Shown piece by piece: positions 36,809 to 49,559 of a stretch of 64,000 bases of DNA. Each line of letters begins with the position of its first letter. Position 1 is the first letter of the stretch. The position numbers and the translations under genes were made by a program. Under the pieces are notes generated by a model, which saw only the letters and a program-made list of their open reading frames with translations, was not told the DNA's origin and ran no database searches. The DNA is taken from the NCBI GenBank assembly GCA_018697195.1, contig CM031858.1, forward strand, positions 132,259,241-132,323,240, written 5' to 3'. The stretch comes from Certhia americana (lineage: Eukaryota; Chordata; Aves; Passeriformes; Certhiidae).

Positions 36809-38022
36809 GTAAAGCACTGTAGATACTATTTTTGTTTGTCATCTGTGGAAAATGGTTGTTTACATCTGTATCTGTATTTAGATGAGCTGCATATAGCAGA
36901 GCTTGAAACAGAAAGAATTATGCATAATAGTCATAAAGTAATTTATATCATTTAGAATACTGAATCCTGAGTAAATTCAACTTCAGTAATTGTGTTCAGA
37001 AATCTGTGCTAGCAGCAAATTCTTGTACATTGCAGAATTAGTTCTGCCTGTTCTCCATCTGTTCAGGCACTAATGGCTATTTCTGTAAAATCAGCAGCAT
37101 AATCCATAGTAGCTATTGAAAATGTTCTCAGAATTTTCACTGAGTCTGTGTATAAAAGAGGTATATTGGCCTGGCAGGCTGAAAACTTTTTGTTATCCTT
37201 TTGGGAAGATTCAAGTTATCTGAGCAAAGCTGCGGAACTAGAGATGTGCCCAAAGTTTATGTATTTCATAAACTGCATCAAATTGTGAATATCAGTTTTC
37301 TAATAATCTCAAAGAATATTTAAGGACTAGCTTGCACAAACCAAAATGTATGCATGGCCAATATATTTTAATCAACCATTTACACATATTTATTGAGGAT
37401 TACATTTATAGTAAAATGTATGGAAAGAATTCTCGGGGTCAAACTTACTAGAAGAGCTGGCAGATCAACAAATTTTTAAAGTTCCTGTTTCTGTGTTGTT
37501 TTCCTCCTGCTTTAGTTTTCTTCACATCAGTATCTACAGTTGTGCATCACACATTTTGTCGCTGTCTTATGGGATGGGGAGTTGGGAGAATGTTAAGGCT
37601 AAAATCTGTTCTTATTTTTGTAACTCCAAATGGATTTTGTTCACACAGTTGCAATACAGGAATGTAACTTGATTTTGGTAGAGCTGTTGTGGTACTGAGA
37701 GACTACTGTAGATCACAGAATTACAGAATCACAGAAAGGCTTGGGTGGAAAGGGACCTTAAAGATCATCTAGTTCCAAACCACTTAGCATGGGCAGAGAC
37801 ATCTTCCACTAGACCCTGTTGCTCAGACCCCCAGATAGCTGTGCTGCAAACCTATACCCGAAGACAGAGTTTGGCCAAATAGCCTTTAACACAACGTGCT
37901 TTGTACAACCTTTAGTTAGTTGTGGTCATTGGCTACTTGAGCGTGCTCTGTGCAAAACCAACATGAATAAACCTCCTTTTAGGAGCCAGCGCGCCATGCT
38001 ACCACCACCTTTTTGTTTCCAG
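36809..38022 (+). other. VPS13B: VPS13B intron, 1.2 kb
   Basis: AT-rich at its left. An antisense CR1 fragment (37715-37833) lies about 190 bp before the acceptor ttttgtttccag. Confidence 0.85.
37715..37833 (-). mobile_element. CR1 LINE 3' fragment, antisense
   Basis: It starts with repeated acagaatcacag octamers, then 'cttgggtggaaagggacctt', 'aaagatcatctagttccaaa' and 'catcttccactagaccctgt' plus tgctcagaccc. This is the reverse complement of the CR1 3' end and is better preserved than the copies at 1.5 and 22.2 kb. It is truncated to about 120 bp. Confidence 0.93.
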
Positions 38023-38294
38023 GACTTCCACTCACCCGACAGCGCGGTGTTCAGCGTCGGCCCAGCCGGGGCAGGCTCCGGCGAGGCGCTGAGCGCCGTG
38101 CCCTGCTGGGACCTGCTGTGGGAACCGGGTGCCGCGGCGGCCGAGGCGTCTGTCAGGGACAGGCGCGTGGTGCTGAGCTTCAGTGCTGGCAGCCGCCAGC
38201 TGTGGAGCCTGCCGGCCGTGATCAGTGCACAGCTAGCAAGGCAGAGTGTGGCGGTGCCCACAGGCACCTGGACCGAGCGCGGATTCTGGACCAG
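38023..38294 (+). CDS. VPS13B: VPS13B coding exon 13 of 22, GC/CpG-rich
   Basis: 272 nt, residues 762-851 plus two bases (ag). The acceptor is ttttgtttccag; the donor is gtactg at 38295. It begins DFHSPDSAVFSVGPAGAGSG and contains SAVPCWDLLW and RQSVAVPTGTW, then ERGFWT. The conserved pieces (PCWDL, WSLPA, RQSVAVP, GFxTR) align with human VPS13B. The stretches between are Ala/Gly/Arg-rich and unlike human. I count 26 CpGs in the exon, far more than in any neighbour; the high GC also opens long chance frames on both strands. It codes in the frame that joins both flanking exons. Confidence 0.94.
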
Positions 38295-39848
38295 GTACTG
38301 TGCGCCGGGCACTCGCCAGCAGCGGGCTGGGCTTGCTGCTGTAAAGCCACAGCTACTCAGAAACCATAAGAGACTAATGCAAAAGTCAAAGTAACACATG
38401 CCCCCCGTATGTAAAGGCAAGTCTTACGATACAATTTCAATTTGTTGTCTTCTGATGGTTTTGATGCTTTTATTGTAAATGGTTTTAGGGATATGACTTG
38501 TACAAGTTGTACGCTTTTCAGAACGTACGACCTGCTATTTTTTTCTGTGCATGCAAATAAGATAATGAAAAGTTTATAATGGGGAATTAAGGTGGTTTTT
38601 AATTTGTGAACGATAATTTAAGAGTTCAAGGACAGCATGTAATAATACAAAAATTTAGGCTTTTTTTATAAAAGGTAGACATAGATGTTTGTAAGCATAA
38701 GAGGATAAAGAAGAAAAGACAAAAGGGATGAAACTATTCTGAGATTACAGCAAAGAAAGATTTTGAGTTTTAAAGACTGAAAAACTGTGCAGTTGTGCAT
38801 TCTGCTTATAAACGTTCGGAACCAGCTAGTTAAAAATAACACTCCAGTGACTAGTCAGATGAGCAGCTTCATTTCTTGAACCTGATATCTGAATCTATTC
38901 ATGCTTATACTGGTATGAACAGGAAACAATCTGCTGAAATTAGAGAAGCTACATCAGTGTACGTTACCAGAGATGTGATCTTTCGCTTGCCTGAAGTTCT
39001 TGATATTATTCAAATCCTCATACAGTTCTTCTGCGGAGTCCAAGAGGTGTCATTTTTGATACTAGAGATTCTCACACAGACTTCATATCTTAAAAAAATT
39101 TAATGGAAACAATAAGGGAAGGGTTCCTTATCATTCTGCCACAGGCATAGAGAATCCCATGTTTCTAATCAGATTTTCAAACTTCAGATTTTTTAAAATT
39201 ACCGTGAGGTTAAAGGTTTTTAGTTGTAGTAGACTATTTAGCAATAGTCAATAAATTAGCAAAAGAGAAAAAAAGAATGTATGTTTATGCATGAAGATTT
39301 TTTATGTAGTTAAAGAGTAGAACTAAATTCACTTAATCTCATTTTGGAAACCAATATAGTGATGATCCATAACATTAACATTTAAAAGATCAATAGCATT
39401 GTGGATCATTCCAGGGGAGCAGTCAGTCAGATTTATATATTTGTTAAATATCTTTCATGAGTACCAAAGAAGTATCTATGCAAATTCTTCTGGAAAATTT
39501 TTAAGATTTATGTTGAAAATTTGGACCTACAATCTCATGTTTTTAATTTAATATAAATCTCTGCTGGCTAGGGCTCTCATCTTGTAGACACACATGTTCA
39601 ATTTAACTCATGAGTACTCTCCATGAAGCAATTTCTTTTCTCATGTTTTTTAGGCTATTTCCACACAATCTTCGGTTGAAGTGGAGATGTGTACTTGCTT
39701 AAATGTAGATAAATATCTATGGACTTGGAACTTGATCATAAAGAATCTTACAGATGCTAGTTTTGAATGTTTTTAATTATTCAGGACAGTACTACGTAAA
39801 GATTTCATCCAAAACAGGCATAATCCAATATATCTGCTTCTGTTTTAG
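38295..39848 (+). other. VPS13B: VPS13B intron, 1.6 kb
   Basis: The first ~60 bp continue the GC-rich patch of the preceding exon; the rest is AT-rich. No repeat recognised. Confidence 0.8.
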
Positions 39849-39976
39849 AGCTATAGCACTGACTTATCAAGAGCATCTTGGCGTGACGTACCTAACACTT
39901 ACAGAAGATCCTAGTCCTCGTATAATTATCCACAATAAGTGCTCCATTCCATTGCTTGTAAAAGAGAATCTCAAAG
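39849..39976 (+). CDS. VPS13B: VPS13B coding exon 14 of 22
   Basis: 128 nt, residues 852-894. The first base completes Arg with the ag of the previous exon; the last base (g) joins 'at' of the next exon to give Asp. The acceptor is cttctgttttag; the donor is gtaggt at 39977. It encodes AIALTYQEHLGVTYLTLTED, then PSPRIIIHNKCSIPLLVKEN. 'IIIHNKC...LLVKEN' is the VAB strand-Asn-turn motif. Confidence 0.97.
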
Positions 39977-40566
39977 GTAGGTACTATGCAGTAATTAGAA
40001 ATAGTGCAGTGTTGTAGTATAGCTTATTTTACTGTATCTCCAGTCCAAAATTGAGTTCAATGTGTGTTTTGGTTATAGCAAGAACTTGATGTTCTAATGA
40101 AGGTCTGGCTCAAAATGAGAGACTCTGGAAGCTATTGGAGCTAATTGTGAGGTCAGGAGTATGAACTGAAATATTTATCTTTGGGCTTTTGGGTCTCCCT
40201 GGTTCTGGCTGTCAAGGTGACTCAGCTGTAAGAAATCCATGGACAGTGCAGTTTTGTTGACATCAATTCCATGGAACATTTGTATTCCCTCAGATTTGCA
40301 AATGTAACAAAACATATTGTCAAAAATCTGGTTACAATAAGTTAATGTCATGATCAGCGGAACATTATTTCTGTAAAACTTTATGAAATAGAAAGAGAAA
40401 CGGAAAAAAATATGTATAAATAATAGTCTAACCATTAGAAAAGCAATGTTTTTATTTATTAGGAATATTTCAGTCAGAAACTTTCTCATTTGTGCAAACA
40501 CAGATGGGTTTTGATGTCGTACAGGTTTTAGAAAGCTCTGATCTTGTGTATTTTATAAAATTTCAG
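39977..40566 (+). other. VPS13B: VPS13B intron, 590 bp
   Basis: No recognised element; the acceptor is aaaatttcag. Confidence 0.85.
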
Positions 40567-40766
40567 ATACACCAAAGTTTGAAGTTTACTGTAGAAAGGT
40601 TCCAGCTGAATGTTCAGTTCATCATGAACTTTACCATCAAATCTCCAGCTATCCAGATTGCAAAACGAGAGATTTATTGCCCAGTATTCTCCTGAAGGTG
40701 GTGTCATCTGATGAATCTCTAAATGAATGGAGTGACTTTGTGGACATCAACAACCAAGGAACACAA
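40567..40766 (+). CDS. VPS13B: VPS13B coding exon 15 of 22
   Basis: 200 nt, residues 895-961. It starts with 'at' completing Asp and ends in phase 0; the donor is gtaaat at 40767. The true frame is not the one in which this segment shows its longest chance open reading frame. Read in phase it gives TPKFEVYCRKVPAECS, then VHHELYHQISSYPDCKTR, DLLPSILLKV and EWSDFVDINNQGTQ, matching human VPS13B throughout. Confidence 0.96.
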
Positions 40767-43260
40767 GTAAATCATTTTAAACTACTTCCTAGTTCAAAAC
40801 ATGAATGGTTGTCTTTCTGACCTGCACAGTGCATTGCTCCTCTGCAATAAGTATATCCTTTCTGTTGGTTTAAGGGGTTTTATTTAACTCCTGGGAACTC
40901 TCCTGCCTAACTAAACCCCTTCCTGTGGAAGTTTTACAGCACAGACTACCTTCTTTACTGTCTCTTTTAAAAAATAGCTAGATTGAAAGTAGGGGCTTTA
41001 TAAGACTGATTTTTTTTTTCACTTTTTAATCAACCTGGTGTTGCCTGGAAAAATCAATCTTGAAAATTTCTAGGCTCTGTAAGCAAAGAATGCCACAGGA
41101 TCCAGGAAAATTTGGTGACTTAATTATCACAGGATTTTTATCTTTATATCTTTCAGTCATTCTCCCTCTGTGTCTTTACAGAAGCTGCTCATGTCTTTCT
41201 AAAACAAAATAACCCCTCCCTTTTCTTTCCTTCTGTTATTTTTCTCTGGGTCTTGAGGTAAATGAAAGCTTCCTTGACTGGAGTAATTCTTTTTGATGGG
41301 AATTTTTTCCATCTTTGAAGTCATTAGTTTACATGGAATCAACATAAACTGCTTGGCTCTTTGAAAGAAATACTAGTTTCAGATGTTTTCCCTGGGCACA
41401 AATCACAAAATGCTCTTGATTATTGAGTGTTATGTTATATAGCAAGTAGTTCAGTTCCATTCAGCGAGCCAGTCAAGCAATGCAGGGTTTCAAATTTCAG
41501 TCATTAATGTTATGCCAGACCAGGGTTCTTTATACGTATCTGGCTCCTAGAAGGAATTAGATGCTAAGACAACATTTGGGGATCATTGTCTACTTGAACA
41601 GCTCTCCAAAAAAAAGTATAGCCTTCTGTTACTGAATTTTTAGGATGTACGTGTTGACAATTTTCCCAGGATTTCTAAGTCTGTCTTTCTCTTAGAAAAC
41701 TATGAATATAAGTGAATAAGGAATATACTAGTAGTGTCACATACAATTCAGATCAGGTTGTGAAGTAACTGGGATTTGAAGGATCTTAGGTAATTTCTAT
41801 TTCTTCTATGTAGTCATATATAGGTACTTCTTTTTCTATTCAATTAAAACTGCTTAAAACCAATACCTTAATAAATATTGAAGTATTTATCATCACAGTC
41901 ATCTGAAATTTGAATTTAAAATGACCAATCTTCAAGATCAGTGGAGGTTTATTTAGAATACGTAGAGAATTTTGAAAATTCTGTAAATGTCCTTTTTTCT
42001 CTAATTCCATGTAGGATTGTAAATCTCTTCCAGACAAGCAAAGGATTAAAACTGACATGTATAAATTAGAAATTCTCTTACATGTAATTGTCAGAAGAAT
42101 AAGAAATTTAATTAATGAAATTTAATTATCTAGACAAGGTTATTATGAATAGCCTAACAATAATCAGTTTAAGTGCTGATCCTACTAAATTTCCAATTGT
42201 TTTTGCTTCTGGAGACTTCTTAACAGCAGTAAAGATATTCTTCAAGACAAATAGCTGTTTATTTTACCTGTGCTAGCCCAATATCTTTGTGCCATTTCTT
42301 CAGTTCGCATTCCTTTATATTATAGCTTCTGTCATTGCAACCTAGTAAACAATTGTGTTGATAGTAACCTTGCAAGAAAAGAGAAGCCAGCTTGCTCTAA
42401 CAAGGACTGCTGTGAATTTTCCAAACATTTAAAAGATCTGAATCTTTTATATTCCGGAGAAACACAAAACTTGCATGGAAATATTGCAGAATTAAGCTCT
42501 AAAAGCAGTACATCACTTTTTTAAGCAGGGTATTCCTAAAGACAACTTGTCCAGAATGAAGGCTTGTTCACCTGTATGCAAAACAGGTTGTCAAATTCCG
42601 ATTTTCCCTGCCTTTTTAGATGTTTTATTCTTTCCAGTAGATTTTTGGCATTTCCTCGTGGCAGTACCTTGCCTGTGAAGGTATTCTCACAAACCAGTCT
42701 AAATGGCTTAAATCATGTGTTCAGTCTGGAGTTGTTAATGCAAGTTTTCATGGATCCAAAATGTTGCTTACTTTTCAGTCTTCATGTGTTTTATATCATG
42801 CTGTCAGCCATTCACCTACCCAACTCTGAGCTAGGACATAGCAGTATAATGTTAGTTTAAAGTTTGTTTTCTAGGGGAGAAAGTGGGATTTTTTTAGAGC
42901 TCTAGGAAAATGCCTTTCTTCTTAATCCAAAATCACAAATTAATTATTTTTATTTATTCTTCTCATATAAACTCTACCCTTCCCAATACATCTTATATTT
43001 TCTGGAGAAGTTTCTTATTAAAATGTATTCAATTATGCAACTGCATAATGATGAGATGCAAATTTCATCTTCCTGTATAACTGAAATTCTTAAAATATCA
43101 GAGCAGGTATTTTCTGAATTATTGAAATCTGACCTTTTTTGTGAATAGTATCCTGATTTGAGTAAAAGATCTCAGCCAGAAGGCATTGACAGCATTAATT
43201 TAATTTATGACATTAAAAATAGTGATTTCGGTTACATTCCATGTGTTTTTAACCCTCTAG
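40767..43260 (+). other. VPS13B: VPS13B intron, 2.5 kb
   Basis: AT-rich, unique-looking sequence; the acceptor is ttaaccctctag. Nothing else recognised. Confidence 0.85.
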
Positions 43261-43379
43261 ATTGTGTTCTTAACTGGCTTTGGCTGTGTTTATGTGGACA
43301 TCACCCATCACTGTGGAACAATAGTCATAACCTTGGCCCCAGAAGGAAGAGCTGAACCCGTTGGTATCAACCTCAACAG
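43261..43379 (+). CDS. VPS13B: VPS13B coding exon 16 of 22
   Basis: 119 nt, residues 962-1000 plus two bases (ag). The donor is gtacat at 43380. It encodes I-VFLTGFGCVYVDITHHCG, then TIVITLAPEGRAEP and GINLN. The pattern G-x-V-Y-V-D...G-T-I-x-I-x-L-A-P-E fits the last VAB-type strands before the large exon; human reads GYVYVDVVHQCGT here. Confidence 0.96.
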
Positions 43380-44578
43380 GTACATAAAGCACATAAAAGA
43401 TGATTAAAAGCATTGCTGAGAGCTCAGTCAGCTTTCTAAGTGTTAAATGACTTAGAAACTTTGGCTTAACTGTTAATATTTAATTTAATACTGCTGCATG
43501 CTCTGTAACATATGTTTAGACCATATGGCTCTGTATATCACAGTTAAAAAGGACAATCTAACATCAAAAGTCATGTCACTTTAGGGTAAGTGTTAGATAA
43601 CTGGTACAAAAAGAGGACCCGAGTTGATCATTTAAAAAAAAAAAAAAGAAAGACATTTTCAATAATAAGTAATTTTGAGTGTGTTCATCAATTTAAAATG
43701 TATTTAGCCATCTGTAATCTTACAAGCTCCCAAAGATTTAATATGCGAGAGCTGTAGAAATAGCCTTACAGTTAGTAATTAATCATGCTTGATTATAACA
43801 CCCTTCTTTAGAAGATTTCCCCGCTTCAGTAATACACCACAATCTGGTCCTCAGCTTCATTCAAGTGCAATTATAATGCTACTTATTTCTAAGCTGCAGA
43901 ATGCTTGGCCTCTAGCAATCCTGCTGCAATTAGAGTGGAATTTGTTGTACTGTTTTTATTTGCATTGTAATTAAGTATTAATCCCCAAGCAACTGGGCAT
44001 CAGCAGTACCTAATAGTCCATTTGCTAGTTAAACTTGGATTTTATGTATGATGAATTAGAAAGTGGGATGGGCAATGGGCAGTTTACATTGCAGGGAGGA
44101 GGCCCTCAGTGCCACCAGTATAAAAATACTGCAGTGGCTTCATTGGAGAGTCCTTGCTGCATGTGATGTGAAATGATTATCTGTAATAGTCACCTTCAGT
44201 GAAATATCTGAGGCTGTAAATAAATCATCAGAAAACTGTATTTGTGGTGTGTTTTAGTATCTGTCTCTGTAGCAAATGTAAAAGGGAATTACTGTGTAGA
44301 TAGAAATGCTCCTGTCCAAACTACCCTGTTGATTGATAAACAAGACAGACAGGTCTGGTATAGATGTATACTGCCCCATTTCTTAGAAGACCTCCTGGGT
44401 AGTACTCACTGTGGTGATTAATTAAGGTTGCCAAATCCCAGTAACGTTTGCAGGACCTGCCCAATGAGTTTCCCATGTATTGTAGAGAATGTCTCTCTTG
44501 ATAGCTCTTTGAGCAAGCAAGATGCCAGGTGAACTCAAAAGACAGGAAGTAATGAAACTTCTTTTCCCTTCTGTCTAG
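43380..44578 (+). other. VPS13B: VPS13B intron, 1.2 kb
   Basis: Contains a 14-A run near 43632; otherwise AT-rich, without a recognisable element. The acceptor is ccttctgtctag. Confidence 0.85.
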
Positions 44579-45393
44579 AAGTCAAGAGCAGACCCTGTCA
44601 TTGAAGATGTTCATCAGTCAGCTAAGTCTTGCTGCATTTGATGATATTACAAACCACAAAGTGTCATCTGAACTCCTGCGTCTCACAGCAGACAATGTTT
44701 TCCTCCACATGGCCCCAGCCACCAGCTCCCTGTCACAGGAGTTCCAGCAGGACTCTGTGGAAGGCCTCCCACAGTTTCATAGTCTCCAAGTGTATTGTGA
44801 AGATTTGCAACTGGACAATCAGTTGTACAGCAAATCCAATTTCCATTTTGCAGTCCTGCTGTGCCAAGAAGAGAAAAATGAAACCGCGCAGTGGTCAAGA
44901 GTGAACAACCTCATTGTTTGTAACAAAGATTTGGAAACCTATAAGCAAAACTGCTTTATAAAACTCTGTATTGCTTTTTCTGAGGAAGAGGATTTCATGT
45001 TTCACATGAATGACCTCAGCTTTGAGCTCAAACCAGCTAGGCTGTATGTGGAAGACACCTTTGTTTACTACATTAAGACTTTGTTTGATACATATCTTCC
45101 AGAAAACAAAACTTCTTGTAAATTCATGAATGCTTCAGATACCACCCTGATAGTGCCTGAACAAGTGAGAGAGCATGCAAGAGCTTTAGTCAAGCCAGTG
45201 AAGCTACGAAAATTAAAAATACAACCTGTTAATCTCCTTGTCAGTATTCATGCTTCATTGAAACTGTATATAGCCTCAGATCACACCCCTCTCTCCTTCT
45301 CTGTGTTTGAGCGAGGACCCATCTTCACCACGGCCAGGCAGCTTGTCCACGCCTTGGCCATGCATTATGCAGCTGGAGCCCTTTTCAGAGCAG
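44579..45393 (+). CDS. VPS13B: VPS13B coding exon 17 of 22 (815 nt, largest)
   Basis: Residues 1001-1272. The first base completes Arg; one base (g) is left and joins 'gc' of the next exon to give Gly. The donor is gtcagt at 45394. It encodes SLKMFISQLSLAAFDDIT, LQLDNQLYSKSNFHFAVLL, KPARLYVEDTFVYYIKTLF, KLRKLKIQPVNLLVSIHASL and GPIFTTARQLVHALAMHY. The second half (from about KLRKL) is near-identical to human and leads into the C-terminal domain. Two stretches vary: residues after 'HMAPATSS' and the loop 'ENKTSCKFMNASDTT', which differ clearly from human. The segment resembles the DUF1162/APT1-type region that closes the lipid-transfer groove in VPS13 proteins (inference from position). Confidence 0.97.
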
Positions 45394-48300
45394 GTCAGTA
45401 CTTCTCCTTAACAAGCAACATTTTCGTTGGGTATCAGGGTTCTGTGACTGTTGCTCAAGATGAGCACCCTAGATGTAAGCCATACCATTTTTGTTCTCCT
45501 TAGACACCGTTTGATAAAGATACTTTCAGACATTTTACTGGTCCTGTTATACAACAGAAGGGAAATGAAATAGCTGAGAAGACACCAGTGAAGATTTGCA
45601 ATGTTGTGTTAGACATTAGCCAGCCACCTGGAACCCTGAACACAGCATAAAAATGTATTCTAGCTGGCTTAGGTTTTGTCATTTTATATTACAGCCCTAG
45701 TCAGAATCAATCCACATTCCTTACATAAACTCCCCAGAACAGTGTTTAATCAAATTATTCAGTAAATTATAGACCTGAATGTTGTTTTGTTGTTAAAACT
45801 CCTTTTGGCTGCAGTTTATGATTTAGGAATCTGTCTTTCTTCATACAGCCTTCGATCTAAACTGGCACACAGATGTTTGTTGTCCTTTGATCTAAGAACT
45901 ATGAAGTTTGCTGTTAGTAACTTTTTCCCATATAGGATCAATAGCAACCAATTAGTGTTTTTAAGTTATCAAGTACATTTTGTTTTCCATAGCTACTAAT
46001 GTAGAAATAATGAAATCTGATCTCTGATGTGTCTTGATGCAGCACAGAATTTGTGCCTGAGACAGGAGGAAGCTCCCCCATGATTACATACAAGAAATAT
46101 ACTCCACACTGAAAAATGGGATTTATTTTCCTGCAATATTAACAGGCAGATTTTCTGAGATCCTAATGTTTCCATTTGGACTGGAAGCATGGCTGCAGCC
46201 TGACTTCTGTGTACACTTTCCAAAACTGTATACATGTATTTCATCTATTTATAGATGCTGACCTTGTCTTTCTCTGTGTGCATACCTGACTTGCACTGCT
46301 GATTGTGACAACAGCGTGCACAGTTGTGCACCAGAACAGTGTACCAGTTCATTATTTTCTTGCAATATTATGCTTGCAAAATTTGCAGGTTTTTCTTTTT
46401 GCTACTTGTTTGGATTTGTTTTGTGGTTAAATCTCACAGAACAGAAGGGTGGGTCTAGTTGCTTGGTAATTAGGAGTGAAACTATAGCCAAATATGGCCC
46501 ACAGTGTAAATGCTTCTCTCCCATTACTTGCTCTGGGATCAGGGATGTATCTGAAATCAAGCAAAGTTAAGTATTAAGAACTGAAGTTTGCTTTGGTGGA
46601 ACTTCCCTTCAGGAAAGTACGTATGCATATATATACTCCAACTCCCACTAAAAGCACTAAAATTAAAATGTATTGTTTGAAAGGTGTCACCATGATTAAA
46701 ATGGTGATTTGTACTGATTAATGTTTGCCTTAGCAAAGAAAATGCTTTATTTTGAAGACTTTGTGACTTGTCAAAAAAACTGACTGTGTCAACAAAGTTA
46801 AAAAGGAAAAAAATTGAGCAAAAAGCTTTCTGATTTGCAAACCCTGAGGTTTTTTCTCACCATTAGCACAATTGGTCTCTTATGGAAGAGAACCTTGTGC
46901 TCCTGCATTTTAACTACATTAATCTGGAATATGGGTTGTTTGACCTCCTTCTGCTCACCACTGTCTCATGCATAAATCATTGGTAGCATCTGCACAGACA
47001 GCCTTCCCATACATAGCCATACCTTATACTCAGGAATTTACACTCTCTTGCCCTTAGCTGTGTGCAGGACCACTGCTGACCTGTGGGAGGGGACAGAATT
47101 TGCCATAGAGCTTGCTGAAGGGGGTCCTTTAGGCTGCCCAAAGTGTTGCAAAGGAGTGGTCAGAATCCATTAAAGCCATGAAAGGAGAGCTCTGTTCAAA
47201 TATGCTGACTGGCATTGCTTATCTCAAATCAGCCAAACTTGCAGTGGAAATCTCCTATTCTTTTCTAATTAAATTGTCCCCTATATAAAAGTTAATAAAA
47301 TTCTATTCAAAAATACCACTGGTACCACATCTGACCCTATAGTTGTTGCCTATAAAGAAAATTCAGTGGTTCTGTGCTCATATTTATTTCATGTCAGTGG
47401 ATATAATTACTATGCATAAGTGAGAAATGGTAACCTGACATGATACTGTATTTCTGCAAAGTAAAATGCCACACAGAGCTTGTGAATTGAGGGGTTATTC
47501 CTGGTTCCTCATTCTCCTATTCCTGACTTACTCCCACACCTTCCTGCTTGGGTTGGGTGGTCCAAGCTGGCAGTGGGGAGCTGTTGGGTTTGCTCTGAGC
47601 ATTGAGCAAGGAGGGTCTCCCATGCTGCAGGTTGCAGATTATTCCCATACTCTCTCCAAGGGTGAGCACGATCCATCCAGAGCTTCCCAAACCTGACAAG
47701 CAGGGACAGATTACAGCAAACCATCCCTGAACCCCTCAGTTTTGTGTTTAACTGTTTTCATTCCTGTTTTTTAATCTATTGTACATTCCTGAAATGCTGG
47801 CTGGCCCAGCAGGCGAGTGGAGGTGGAGTCCCCCATGTCCCAGGCTGGTGGCGCCTGCTGGGAATGTTGCAGGGCACCAAGGCACTGAGCTGCAGTGTCC
47901 TGTAGCCACTTTCCATCACAGTACTACATAGGACAAGGAGTGTCAAGAGTATTTAGGGGGAAAAAAGGTTCTAATGAATTATTGCAACAATATTGATCAG
48001 AAAAAGCAGAAAGAACATCTTTCCCATCTGTACACACCTCCCCCGCCCCTCCAGCTTTTCAGCACTTCATACAGTGGCAAAGATAATTTATTAAAAATCC
48101 TACAGCGAGGGAATTGCAGGCCCAGCCTGGAGCTCTGGCTTCCCCTGGTCCTGGCAGGAAAGGACTGCCAGGGGATGCTCCTTTCCAGGACAGTGGGGCC
48201 ACAATGTGTGTTGCTGCTCTGTTCATCGTGTTGCCAGTAGCACTTGGGTTTTCTTTTTGTAGTCCATCCCACCCCCTCTCTTATGTCCACTCTAGTTCCT

Positions 48301-49559
48301 GCTTTTTATATTACAAGCACTGGAGTTCTCAACCTGCCAGAACTGAAATGTGGGACAGATTCAACAAGAATAATAGATTTTCCGGGAGCTTAGAGTGATA
48401 GTATGAGATTAATTCAATGCATATGAGTAACATTTTCTCTTCTGTTCAGTTTCATGATTCAGCCTTCCACAGGAATGACTGGGAGGGGTTAAAAGAAAAC
48501 ATGAAAAGCATCTGGATAGCAGGAGTTTTCAGTGATGAGATGGGAATGAGACGGGCAGAGCGCAGATCAAGGGCCCTCATGGGAGAGCAGGAGGCTGGCC
48601 CTGTCACATCTTGTGCCGCTCTGACAGTGCCAGCTGAAATTCGTGGTACCAGTTCTCAAAGACCAAACAGTTCCTGTTTCACATTTATTGCCATTTCTGA
48701 ATTGCTCTCTCTGGGCTGCCAAAAAAAGAGTTATGTAGCACTGTTTCCCTAATAAATCTGCTGCCTACCAGCCTGAGAAAGACAAGACCTGCAAATAGCT
48801 CTCCAGCAACAGATTGCTGCATGCTCAGCCATCCAGCAAGCTGCTGGCAACCCTGCGTTTATATAGGAAACCAGATCTGCAGATACTTCTCCTGGGATAT
48901 GCATAAGGAATACTCCCCTATGAGTAACCTAATCAGCATGTAGATGTCATTGCTGTTTACACAACTGTACTGAGCAGAAGACATTTGTCTGGCTTTCACT
49001 GCACTCTGAAAGAAAATGATCAGCTTAGAAGGGTTGGGGTGGATTTAAAATAACTTCTTAAGCGCTTGTCAAAAATCTGCATCCCTTTTCCTAACACTCC
49101 ATCAAGCAATTGACCTGCACACTCCCGTAAAGCAGTACATTGTATCAGTGTAAACTCCCTGTCACAATTCTATCACATAAGGATGTGAAATCACAACGCT
49201 GCCTTATACTGTCTAAACCCAACCCAACCATCTGAGCTTGCAGTCCCATTCCTCTGTAGCTGTGAGGCTCTCGCATCCGCCTCCCCCACACACTTTTAGC
49301 AGAAATACGGGAAGCTCCTGGAAGGAAGTAATTCTAAAGCTATTTGTGAGTTTGCCAAAAGGATTTCTTTGATTTACGAAGTATGAAAGATTGCCATTTC
49401 TGAATTCATAGTGGATGAGTTATTTCCTGTGTTTTACTCAAAGGAAGTTCATAATGCAATGAATTTTAGTGTGAAAAAGATAATTAAGGAATAACCTTTT
49501 CACAACTGCTGCTTCTGCAGTTTTTGCAGCTGTAACATGTGTCTCGTTTCTCCACACAG
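45394..49559 (+). other. VPS13B: VPS13B intron, 4.2 kb
   Basis: Mixed composition, with GC-richer patches near 47490-47690 and 47790-47900 and again near 48110-48200. It holds copy 1 of a paired repeat at 48595-48679. The acceptor is gtttctccacacag. No exon recognised. Confidence 0.82.
48595..48679 (+). repeat. unnamed dispersed repeat, copy 1
   Basis: About 85 bp that aligns with 49826-49909: one 1-bp gap near the left end, then 65 bp without a gap and about 12 mismatches (near 80% identity). Shared blocks include ctctgaca-tgcca, tgaaattc, gtacca, accaaaca and cctgttt. The two copies are in the same orientation. I do not recognise the family. Confidence 0.75.

Noticed and set aside
37926..38420. 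164-codon open frame on the minus strand and 118-codon frame in a second plus frame over the GC-rich exon
   Set aside because: High GC removes stop codons by chance. Only the frame starting at 38023 joins both neighbouring exons in phase and matches VPS13B.
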